DNA of 64,000 nucleotides from Flavobacteriales bacterium (GTDB taxonomy: Bacteria > Bacteroidota > Bacteroidia > Flavobacteriales_F > PHOS-HE28): NCBI GenBank assembly GCA_030584065.1, contig CP129489.1:1388640-1452639 (forward strand), read 5' to 3'. Below, piece by piece: positions 58,211-64,000 of this stretch; the stretch's first letter is position 1; each line of letters opens with the position of its first letter. A program made the translations under genes and the position numbers. The notes beneath the pieces were generated by a model, which saw nothing but the letters and a program-made list of their open reading frames with translations, was not told where the DNA came from and did not search any database.

Positions 58211-59035
58211 ATGGCCCGCATCCTCATCCCAACCGATTTCAGCAGCAACGCCCTGAGCGCGGCCGTTTACGCCATCCGCCTGCATGGCGTGGAGGGCAAC
58301 CGCTTCGTGCTGCTCAACACCTACATGATGCCGCATGGCGCCGCAAGCACCATGTGGAACATGGATGACCTGCTGGCCCGCGAGGCCCTGGCCGGCGTGA
58401 AGGCCTTCGCCGAGGTGGTGCGGAAGGCGGTGCCGGAACCCGGCCTGGAGCTCGATGCCGTGGCGGAGCACGGCGACCTGCCCAATGTCATCGACCGGTA
58501 CCGGACCGATGCCGAAAGGCCGGCCATGGTGGTGATGGGCACTCAGGGTGCCAGCGGGCTGCAGGAAGTGCTCTTCGGCAGCAACACCGCGAGCGTCATC
58601 AAGCAGGGCGCCTTCCCCGTGCTCGCCGTTCCGGCCAAGGCCGTCTACCGAGCGCCCAAGCGCATCCTCCTCGCCGATGATGGCGGGCCGGTGGACCGCG
58701 AAACACTCGCTCCGGCGATCGAACTGGCCCGTTGGAACCACGGCGAGATCCGCGTGGTGCGCGTCATCACCGAGCGCAAACCCGCCGAATCGACCTCGTC
58801 CGGCACGCCATACGATGCGCTCTTCGGGGCCATCCCGCACAGCCTCCAGTACATCAGCGGCGAGAACGTTGAGTCGGCCCTCAACGACCTTGCCGAGCAG
58901 GGCGATGCGGACCTGCTGGTGGTGCTGCACCGCAAGCGCGGCATCTTCCAAGGCCTGTTCCACAGGAGCACGGCGGCCGCCTTGGCCATGCACACGCACC
59001 TGCCGCTGCTGGTGCTGCAGCAAGCCGACCGCTGA
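58211..59035 (+). CDS. Tandem-domain universal stress protein, copy 2
   Basis: 274 aa. The first Usp domain starts ARILIPTDFSSNALSAAVYAIRL and has the ATP-binding GTQGASGLQEVLFGSNTASVI motif (G-2x-G-9x-G-S). The second (PKRILLADDGGPVDRETLAPAIELA) ends with VVLHRKRGIFQGLFHRSTAAALAMHTHLPLLVLQ and has no matching Gly loop. Its TGA overlaps the next start by one base (TGATGG), so the S2P protease is coupled to it. A related copy lies at 56545. Confidence 0.9.
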   Translation: MARILIPTDFSSNALSAAVYAIRLHGVEGNRFVLLNTYMMPHGAASTMWNMDDLLAREALAGVKAFAEVVRKAVPEPGLELDAVAEHGDLPNVIDRYRTDAERPAMVVMGTQGASGLQEVLFGSNTASVIKQGAFPVLAVPAKAVYRAPKRILLADDGGPVDRETLAPAIELARWNHGEIRVVRVITERKPAESTSSGTPYDALFGAIPHSLQYISGENVESALNDLAEQGDADLLVVLHRKRGIFQGLFHRSTAAALAMHTHLPLLVLQQADR

Positions 59036-60153
59036 TGGCCGGTGCCCTCGCGCGCGGCGCGCTGCCGCTCTTCGCGTTCAAGGGCATCCAGGTGAGGCTG
59101 CATTGGTCCTTCATCGCGCTTCCCCTCTACATCGTCGTCTCCGGCCTGGCGGACGACCTCGGCTGGCCGGCCATCGGCCTGCGGCTCGGCATGGTCGGCA
59201 TCGTCTTCGTGTGCGTGGTGCTCCATGAATTCGGGCATGCCCTCACCGCCCGGCGGTTCGGTGTGGGCACGCGCGACATCACCCTGCTGCCCATTGGCGG
59301 CGTCGCCTCCCTGGAGCGCATGCCCGAGGAGCCGCGGCAGGAATTCTGGATCACCGTGGCAGGGCCAGCGGTGAACCTCGCCATCGCCGTGATCGCCTTC
59401 ATCATCATGGCGGCCATGGGCCTGGTGACGCTGTTCTCTGACCTGCTGCTGGGCGCCACGCTGTACACCAACGCCCTCTTCTTCCTGGTGGGCGCCAACC
59501 TCTGGCTCTTCCTCTTCAACCTCATCCCGGCATTCCCCATGGACGGGGGCCGTATCCTGCGCTCCCTGCTGGCGATGCGGATGCCCCGCGAGCGTGCCAC
59601 CCGCATCGCTGCGGCCATCGGGCGCGGAGCGGCCGTAATCGGCGTCGGCTACGGCCTCCTCAGCGGGCAGCCCTTCCTGGCGCTCATCGGCTTGTTCATC
59701 TTCCTGGCCGCCGGGGCCGAGGCGCGCAATGTGGCCCAGCGCGAGCAGCTCCGCGGCATCGCGGTCCGCCAGGTGATGCGCACCCGCTTCTGGACCTTGG
59801 GCGCAAGCGCCAGTGTGCGCGAGGCGCTGGACCAGCTGCTCAGCGGCGGCGACGGGGCCTTGGTGGTGACCGGCCTTGATGGCCTGCCCATCGGCGTGCT
59901 CGGCCGGCAGGACCTCTTCCGGGCCGTGGAATCCGGGTCGGAGCATGTCCGCCTGGCCGACCTGCCCCCGCACATGGCCGCCGCAATCGCGCCGGATGAC
60001 GATGCCCACGAGTCCACCCAGCGCATGGTGGCCGCCGGCCTGCCCTTGCTCCCGGTGGTGGAGCACGGTGCGCTGATCGGCGTGCTGGAGCTGGAGAACC
60101 TGGAAGAGTACCTGCTCCTGCGCCGTGCGCAGGCCACGGCCGGCAGCCGCTAG
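59035..60153 (+). CDS. Site-2-protease-family (M50) membrane metalloprotease with CBS domains
   Basis: 372 aa. The zinc site is HEFGH (64-68) and the second motif is NLIPAFPMDGGRI, with Asp170 as third zinc ligand. Both are intact. About six membrane helices are followed by a pair of CBS domains (AVRQVMRTRFWTLGASASV; QRMVAAGLPLLPVVEHG). CBS-carrying S2P proteins cleave membrane-bound substrates, and the CBS part may sense nucleotides. It overlaps the universal stress gene, so it may act in the same response. The gene ends four bases before the convergent barrel gene. Confidence 0.92.
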   Translation: MAGALARGALPLFAFKGIQVRLHWSFIALPLYIVVSGLADDLGWPAIGLRLGMVGIVFVCVVLHEFGHALTARRFGVGTRDITLLPIGGVASLERMPEEPRQEFWITVAGPAVNLAIAVIAFIIMAAMGLVTLFSDLLLGATLYTNALFFLVGANLWLFLFNLIPAFPMDGGRILRSLLAMRMPRERATRIAAAIGRGAAVIGVGYGLLSGQPFLALIGLFIFLAAGAEARNVAQREQLRGIAVRQVMRTRFWTLGASASVREALDQLLSGGDGALVVTGLDGLPIGVLGRQDLFRAVESGSEHVRLADLPPHMAAAIAPDDDAHESTQRMVAAGLPLLPVVEHGALIGVLELENLEEYLLLRRAQATAGSR

Positions 60154-60157
60154 CCGA

Positions 60158-61099
60158 TCAAGGCTTCTTCTTCGGCTCGTGCACGGTGAATACGCGCGAG
60201 ATGTTGAAGCCGAACTGGAACCCGCCGCCCTTCGTGGCCGGCTGGAATGCATTGGCCCAATCCCCGGTGGTCTCCGTGATGAAGGCCCGCTCGAACATGC
60301 CCGAGCTGTTGGTGAAATGCAGCTGGAACACGTGGCCGCCGGTCTCGATGTCGAAGCCGATGGAGAGTGAGTTGCGGAAGGCATCGGGGACCTGATCGCG
60401 CAGCACGTGGAAGTATTCCGCGTTGAAGGCCAGCCGCTTGGTGAGCTTCACCCGGCCGGCACCGCTGATGTGGAAGACATCGTTGGGGTCCTCCACCGTG
60501 GCCACCAGGTTGCGGTGCACCACGCCGGGGTTGAGCTGGAAGGAGACGCTTTCACTGAACTTGCGCCCGATGATGAGCGTCCAGGCATAGGAAAGCCGGT
60601 GCGAGAAATAGTCGGTCCGGTCAGGGGAGTACCAGGGCACATCGGTAGCGCTCATGGTGGTCATGGAGGCCGCCCCCACCACGGCCAGCGTAAGCGGCGT
60701 GCTACAGCCCGCATCGCACTGCCGCAGCAGCTTGTACTTCACGAACCCGTCCACCGTCTTCTGGTAGCTGCTGCGACCGATGCCCACCATGAGGCGGTCC
60801 GTGACGCCGTAGTCGAGGCCCAGGCGCACCGTCGCGCCATCGAGGCCATAGAATTGGGCGGCGCCGCCGTTCGCGGGGCCGAAGCGGTGGCCGATGCGGA
60901 AATCGAGCACCCCATGCGCCGTGTTCTCCAGGCTGTGCCCGTTGATCACACGGGTGGTCTTGAACGCGGCATTCGTGTACTCAGGGCCTGTCTCCTCCTC
61001 GCCGAGCAGGCCGATGAGGTCGTCCTGCGCCGCGAGCGGCGGGGCGATGAGGGCTGCGCCCAGCAACGGCGCAAGGAAGAGGTGGCGCAGGGGCTTCAT
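60158..61099 (-). CDS. DUF5777-family outer-membrane beta-barrel protein
   Basis: 313 aa from ATG 61099 (MKPLRHLFLAPLLGAALIAPPLAA). The family pattern is seen in AAFKTTRVINGHSLENTAHGVLDFRIGHRFG, GLDGATVRLGLDYGVTDRLMVGIGRS, TVDGFVKYKLLRQ, FSESVSFQLNPGVVHRNLV and the last strand GFQFGFNISRVFTV. It is the last gene of a five-gene minus-strand operon. The family often accompanies YceI and cytochrome genes in Bacteroidota, and its role is not known. Confidence 0.88.
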   Translation of the reverse strand: MKPLRHLFLAPLLGAALIAPPLAAQDDLIGLLGEEETGPEYTNAAFKTTRVINGHSLENTAHGVLDFRIGHRFGPANGGAAQFYGLDGATVRLGLDYGVTDRLMVGIGRSSYQKTVDGFVKYKLLRQCDAGCSTPLTLAVVGAASMTTMSATDVPWYSPDRTDYFSHRLSYAWTLIIGRKFSESVSFQLNPGVVHRNLVATVEDPNDVFHISGAGRVKLTKRLAFNAEYFHVLRDQVPDAFRNSLSIGFDIETGGHVFQLHFTNSSGMFERAFITETTGDWANAFQPATKGGGFQFGFNISRVFTVHEPKKKP

Positions 61100-61110
61100 G
61101 CGGGACTCCA

Positions 61111-61656
61111 TCACATGCGCGTGTAATCCATGCGCACCTTCACATCGATCGACTCGGCGATGTTCTTGCGCACGGCGCCGGGGATCTTGATGTCATGGTC
61201 CGCGGGCTTCACCTGGAAGGCGCTTTCGGCCCGCACGGCGCCCTTCCCGTCAGCCGTGACGGTGCCGGTGGCCTTCATGGGCTTCTCCACGCCATGGATG
61301 GTGATGGTGCCCTCCACGGTCACCGGGTAGGAACCGGCTTGCTTGAGCTGCTCGGCCGTCACCCCTGCGATGCGGCCCTTGAAGGTAGCCTTCGGATAGG
61401 TATTGCTCTCCATGTAGTTCTCATTGAAGTGCTCCTGCATCAGCGCCTTCTCGAAGGCGAAGGCCTTGATCACCGCCACGAACTCCACGGCTCCGGTGGT
61501 CGCGTCCCATACGCTGGTCACCTTGTCGTTATCGGCATGGATATCCTCCATGGGCGTGGAGGAGTGGAAATCGATGTGGCCGGTGCGGGTCATGTAGCGC
61601 TCTTGCGCCGCAGCGGTCAAGGGCAGCAGGGCTGCGAGGAGGAGTGCGTTCTTCAT
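61111..61656 (-). CDS. YceI-family periplasmic protein
   Basis: 181 aa from ATG 61656 (MKNALLLAALLPLTAAAQ). The lipocalin-like YceI fold shows RTGHIDFHSSTPMEDIHADNDKV, FVAVIKAFAFEKALMQEHFNENYMES, YPKATFKGRIAG and YPVTVEGTITIHGVEKPMKATGTV. YceI proteins bind long isoprenoid or amphiphilic ligands in the periplasm. The stop is 11 bases before the next gene, the DUF5777 barrel. Confidence 0.92.
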   Translation of the reverse strand: MKNALLLAALLPLTAAAQERYMTRTGHIDFHSSTPMEDIHADNDKVTSVWDATTGAVEFVAVIKAFAFEKALMQEHFNENYMESNTYPKATFKGRIAGVTAEQLKQAGSYPVTVEGTITIHGVEKPMKATGTVTADGKGAVRAESAFQVKPADHDIKIPGAVRKNIAESIDVKVRMDYTRM

Positions 61657-61702
61657 GGCTGTTCTGTTGTTCGTTGGTGTGCGGGAGGCGGGGAGGCAAG
61701 GA

Positions 61703-62143
61703 TCATTCCACGGCGGCGCAGCGCTGCAGGAGGACATCGCCCGGTATCATGCCGTCGCCGGTATAGCCCTGGCAGATGCCCTTCACGAAGACCTTGTCGC
61801 CGACCTTCCAGCCGGCAGGCAGGCTGCCCGGCTCGAATTCGCAGACGATGCCGGCCATGGGGTCGCCGGTATCGAGGATGACGCTCATCCGCGTGCCGTC
61901 CCCCTCATCGATGGTCCGGATGACGCCCTTCACCTTGATGGCCTGCGCCGTGGAGCCCACGTACTTGGCCGTGGCGGCCGGCTCGTCGGCAAGGAAATCC
62001 GCCAGCAGCTGCGGCGCATCCACCGTGTGCGCCTCGGCCATGCCGGCCGCGCCCTCGGGCTTGCGGCTGTACTCCTTCCACGCGTATGCGCCGCCAAGGA
62101 CGGCTGCCACAGCGACTGCGGCGATGATGGTTCGGGCTTTCAT
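61703..62143 (-). CDS. Membrane-anchored OB-fold (tRNA_anti-like) protein
   Basis: 146 aa from ATG 62143 (MKARTIIAAVAVAAVLGGAYAWKEY). One N-terminal membrane anchor is followed by a domain like the tRNA_anti-like OB-fold of Bacteroidota: LADFLADEPAATAKYVGSTAQAIKVKGVIRTID, then MSVILDTGDPMAGIVCEFEPG and GDKVFVKGICQGYTGDGMIPGDVLLQRC. Two Cys (VCEF, GICQG) plus a C-terminal Cys could form a disulfide or metal site. Despite the name, tRNA is not its likely ligand in the periplasm. It stands between the cytochrome genes and YceI. Confidence 0.85.
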   Translation of the reverse strand: MKARTIIAAVAVAAVLGGAYAWKEYSRKPEGAAGMAEAHTVDAPQLLADFLADEPAATAKYVGSTAQAIKVKGVIRTIDEGDGTRMSVILDTGDPMAGIVCEFEPGSLPAGWKVGDKVFVKGICQGYTGDGMIPGDVLLQRCAAVE

Positions 62144-62148
62144 GCGGT

Positions 62149-62508
62149 TCAATTGTTCGGTGCGCCGGCATTGAGCCAGGCCTCCACCTTGCTGCGGTCG
62201 CAGCTGGGCAGCCCGAGCGGGGCCGGCATGAAGAAGGGCACGCCTTGGATGATGACCCCGCGCAGCTGGCCATTGTCCGCAGCAGCCTTCACCAAGGCAT
62301 AGGTGGTGAGGTCGGGGGACTGCGCCCCGGTGACGTGGCAGCCCGGGATGGCGCACGAGGATTGGATCAGGGGCTGAATGGTGCCGCTCCAGGTAACGGC
62401 GGACGTGTCGCAGAAGGAGCCCGGATAGAGCTCCTGCTCATTATCATAGTAGCAGCCGGGCACCAGGAGCAGAAGGGCTGGAACGAGGAGCAGGAAGGCC
62501 TTGCGCAT
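62149..62508 (-). CDS. c-type cytochrome lipoprotein with CX4CH heme motif
   Basis: 119 aa. The lipobox is LLLLVPGC (Cys19), then YYDNEQE. The domain begins VTWSGTIQPLIQSSC. The heme motif is CAIPGCH: Cys52, Cys57, His58, with four residues between the Cys, not the usual two. A Met-Pro pair at 94 (FMPAPLGLP) can supply the sixth ligand, and the end is WLNAGAPNN. It is clearly related to the two domains of the neighbouring 62518 protein. It sits five bases before the OB-fold gene. An outer-membrane or periplasmic electron carrier is likely. Confidence 0.82.
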   Translation of the reverse strand: MRKAFLLLVPALLLLVPGCYYDNEQELYPGSFCDTSAVTWSGTIQPLIQSSCAIPGCHVTGAQSPDLTTYALVKAAADNGQLRGVIIQGVPFFMPAPLGLPSCDRSKVEAWLNAGAPNN

Positions 62509-62517
62509 GGATGCCGG

Positions 62518-63249
62518 TCAGTTATTGGGGGCGCCTTGGCCGATCCAGAGCTGAATCTGACGGATGCGGCAGGCGCTCAATTGGGGACCCGAGGGCGGCA
62601 TGGGGGCATACGGATCGCCGAGATGCCGCACGGAGCCCTCGAGCCGCCCGTCCATCGCAATGGTGTTCATGGTGCTCCATTGGGTGAGGTCGAGCCCCCC
62701 CGATGGGCTGCCGCCGCTATGGCAGGTTCGGCAGCGCGCCTGCACAAGGGGCACGATGGTTCCGCTGTAGGTGACGTTCAGGGTATCGCACACCGCGGTT
62801 TCGCAGCTGTTGTTCTGGGCGCCCTGCTGGATCCACTGCTGGATGATCGCGATCTGCTCCGCGGTGAGCGGCGGGAAGGGCGGACGGGGCATGATCTTGT
62901 CCGGGTCGTCATCGGTGATCGCCTCCATCAGGTCACCGTCCTGCACGATGCCGCTGGCCATGAGGGTCTGGTAGCTGGTGATCTGGATGTCGTCGTTGTC
63001 GTCGTTGGGCGTGTGATGGCAATTGAGCCCTGCCCCCGGATTGGTGCAGCTGCTGGTGAGGATGGGCAGTACCTGCTGCTGAAAGTAGATGGTATTGGGG
63101 TCGCACCCCGGCTCCTCCTCCCCTCCGCCTCCGTTGTTCCCGTTCTGAAACAGCGGACCCTGGATCGGCTCGTGCTTGCAGGACGACAGGGCGAGCGCTG
63201 CGCCGAAGGCGAGCGATACCGGATGCAGGATGCGTTTCATGTGTTGCAT
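62518..63249 (-). CDS. Two-domain c-type cytochrome lipoprotein with unlike heme motifs
   Basis: 243 aa. The lipobox is LALSSC (Cys24), followed by a Gly/Glu-rich linker. Domain 1 (about 52-147) has Cys68 and Cys77-His78 with eight residues between (CTNPGAGLNCH), an unusual spacing. Domain 2 (about 158-243) has a standard CRTCH (Cys173, Cys176, His177). Both have a Met-Pro pair (MPRPPFPPLT at 120, MPPSGPQLS at 217) that may supply the sixth heme ligand, and both end in QWIQQGAQNN or LWIGQGAPNN. It heads the operon; ATG 63249 or 63240 both give good signals. Probable diheme electron carrier. Confidence 0.83.
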   Translation of the reverse strand: MQHMKRILHPVSLAFGAALALSSCKHEPIQGPLFQNGNNGGGGEEEPGCDPNTIYFQQQVLPILTSSCTNPGAGLNCHHTPNDDNDDIQITSYQTLMASGIVQDGDLMEAITDDDPDKIMPRPPFPPLTAEQIAIIQQWIQQGAQNNSCETAVCDTLNVTYSGTIVPLVQARCRTCHSGGSPSGGLDLTQWSTMNTIAMDGRLEGSVRHLGDPYAPMPPSGPQLSACRIRQIQLWIGQGAPNN

Positions 63250-63274
63250 GCAATCAAGGACTGATCAAAAGTAC

Positions 63275-63538
63275 CTACCCCGCCTTGCCCGCTGCACGCG
63301 AATCCGATGGACCGGGAAATGCGGGCGACCAACCGGACGCGCCATCAAGTGTCCCTGAAGCCTCCATGAGCAGGCTCAGGAGTTCCACCGCGTTGAGGCG
63401 GTTCGCATAGCCGTCCGCCTGATTCATGCGCAGGATGAGGCCGATGCGCTCATCCGGCGCGGCGGCCATCAGCCGGGCCCAGTCGGCTGCGTGAATCCGC
63501 CTTGGCAGCGAGGGCTGGCTTATCCTCTTACTGTGCAT
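63275..63538 (-). CDS. Small protein of unknown function, uncertain
   Basis: 87 aa. A basic start (MHSKRISQPSLPRRIHAAD) leads to a helical core (ERIGLILRMNQADGYANRLNAVELLSLLMEASG) and a Pro/Ala-rich tail. No family is recognised. There is no strong promoter box, and it ends 25 bases before the cytochrome operon, so it could be a short gene or just an open frame. Confidence 0.35.
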   Translation of the reverse strand: MHSKRISQPSLPRRIHAADWARLMAAAPDERIGLILRMNQADGYANRLNAVELLSLLMEASGTLDGASGWSPAFPGPSDSRAAGKAG

Positions 63539-63638
63539 GGCATCGCTTATGGTGCCCTGAAGGTCCCACGCGCGCCGCTCTATCGTCGCATCGGCACCGA
63601 TGGGACGGGCATTCCGGCCGACGACCCGGGAAAGGGGG

Positions 63639-64000
63639 TTACTCGCCCGCCAGCCAGCGCTTGAACGCCGCGCTGCGCTCGCTGCTCACCACGGCATCCT
63701 CGCCGTAGGGCGGATCCAGCACCACCTTCACCCGGCTCTTGCTGTAGGCCAGGAGTTCCTTGATGCTTTGGAGGCTCACGATCAGCTGCCGGTTCAGGCG
63801 GATGAAGCGCTGGGGGTCCAATTGGCGCTCAAGCTTGTCCAGGCTCTCATCCAGCGGGAGGTCTCGCCCCTCACGCGTCCGCAGGAAGGTGTTCTTCATC
63901 AACGAGTGGATGTAGGCGATCTGCTCGGGCTCCACCACCTTGAAATGCTCCCCGTAGCGAATCAGGAAGCGCTTCACCGGTGCCACGGGCACCTCGGCAG
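63639..64000 (-). CDS. LytTR-type DNA-binding response regulator, 5' end outside window
   Basis: The frame is open to the right edge, so only the last ~120 residues are seen. They form a LytTR DNA-binding domain: RFLIRYGEHFKVVEPEQIAYIHSLMKNTFLRT, then LDESLDKLERQLDPQRFIRLNRQLIVSLQSIKEL and SRVKVVLDPPYGEDAVVSSERSAAFKRWL. In Bacteroidota this domain usually follows a CheY-like receiver and works with a histidine kinase of the LytS/YehU group. The receiver and kinase are not in view. Confidence 0.88.
   Translation of the reverse strand, partial: AEVPVAPVKRFLIRYGEHFKVVEPEQIAYIHSLMKNTFLRTREGRDLPLDESLDKLERQLDPQRFIRLNRQLIVSLQSIKELLAYSKSRVKVVLDPPYGEDAVVSSERSAAFKRWLAGE

Overview
The window is one stretch of a high-G+C Bacteroidota chromosome. 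Several things point there: gliding/T9SS genes (gldF, gldG, a type IX C-terminal sorting domain), Bacteroidota-type families (DUF4294, TIGR02757, FISUMP, DUF5777, YciO-like TsaC), many short lipoproteins with a Lys/Glu/Asp-rich stretch after the lipobox Cys, almost no Shine-Dalgarno sequences, and a recurring TAnnTT(T/C)G promoter element just before genes. That element is the Bacteroidota -7 box, here often drifted to TTCG or TTGG in keeping with the G+C-rich genome. The gene set would fit a Flavobacteriales-like environmental lineage, but that is inference. No rRNA, tRNA, CRISPR array, IS element or prophage was found.

Layout. 1-5 kb: STAS protein (cut by the left edge), purA, an RsmF-like rRNA methylase, a TonB-like protein, a transaldolase-type aldolase and a YciO-like TsaC. 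5-9.6 kb (minus strand): nnr, two lipoproteins, a secreted beta-barrel and pcm. 9.7-17.8 kb: a surface-glycan block (Gfo/Idh oxidoreductase, lipoprotein, polyprenyl-phosphate sugar transferase, GT-C glycosyltransferase, NDP-sugar epimerase, GT2), interrupted by hbd-like and GNAT genes. 17.8-27.3 kb: DUF4294, accC, hydrolase, a T9SS-sorted protein, an S74 chaperone-domain protein, nitronate monooxygenase, sucC and a LolD-like ATPase. 27.3-33.7 kb: a secreted protein with three copies of a DUF4412-like module, a one-module relative, two barrel-like proteins, TIGR02757, ABM and TPR proteins. 33.8-38.7 kb: gldF-gldG-DUF4340-dnaN. 38.8-44.4 kb: META lipoprotein, rhomboid protease, monoheme cytochrome, MFS transporter, a 21-bp minisatellite and a FISUMP lipoprotein. 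44.5-47.1 kb: an AAA+ ATPase/VWA pair.

47.27-48.8 kb is an A+T-richer accessory insert holding decayed genes: the first ~41 codons of an MmeI/type IIG-like DNA methylase, then a two-TM coiled-coil protein split by an in-frame TAG. 48.8-54.2 kb is a peptide-use locus: a DPP-IV-type peptidase followed by two tandem POT peptide transporters. 54.3-60.2 kb holds a thioredoxin-like protein, citrate synthase and a stress cassette (two tandem-domain universal stress proteins, a His-rich helical protein, a small membrane protein and an S2P/CBS metalloprotease). 60.2-63.2 kb is a minus-strand operon that looks like an extracytoplasmic heme/electron-transfer module: two c-type cytochrome lipoproteins, an anchored OB-fold protein, a YceI protein and a DUF5777 barrel. 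A LytTR regulator is cut by the right edge.

The least explained parts are the minisatellite (42.03-42.45 kb), the decayed defence-like insert, the three heme domains with three different Cys spacings, the enlarged GldF, the triple-module secreted protein, and the stem-loops before the first universal stress gene.
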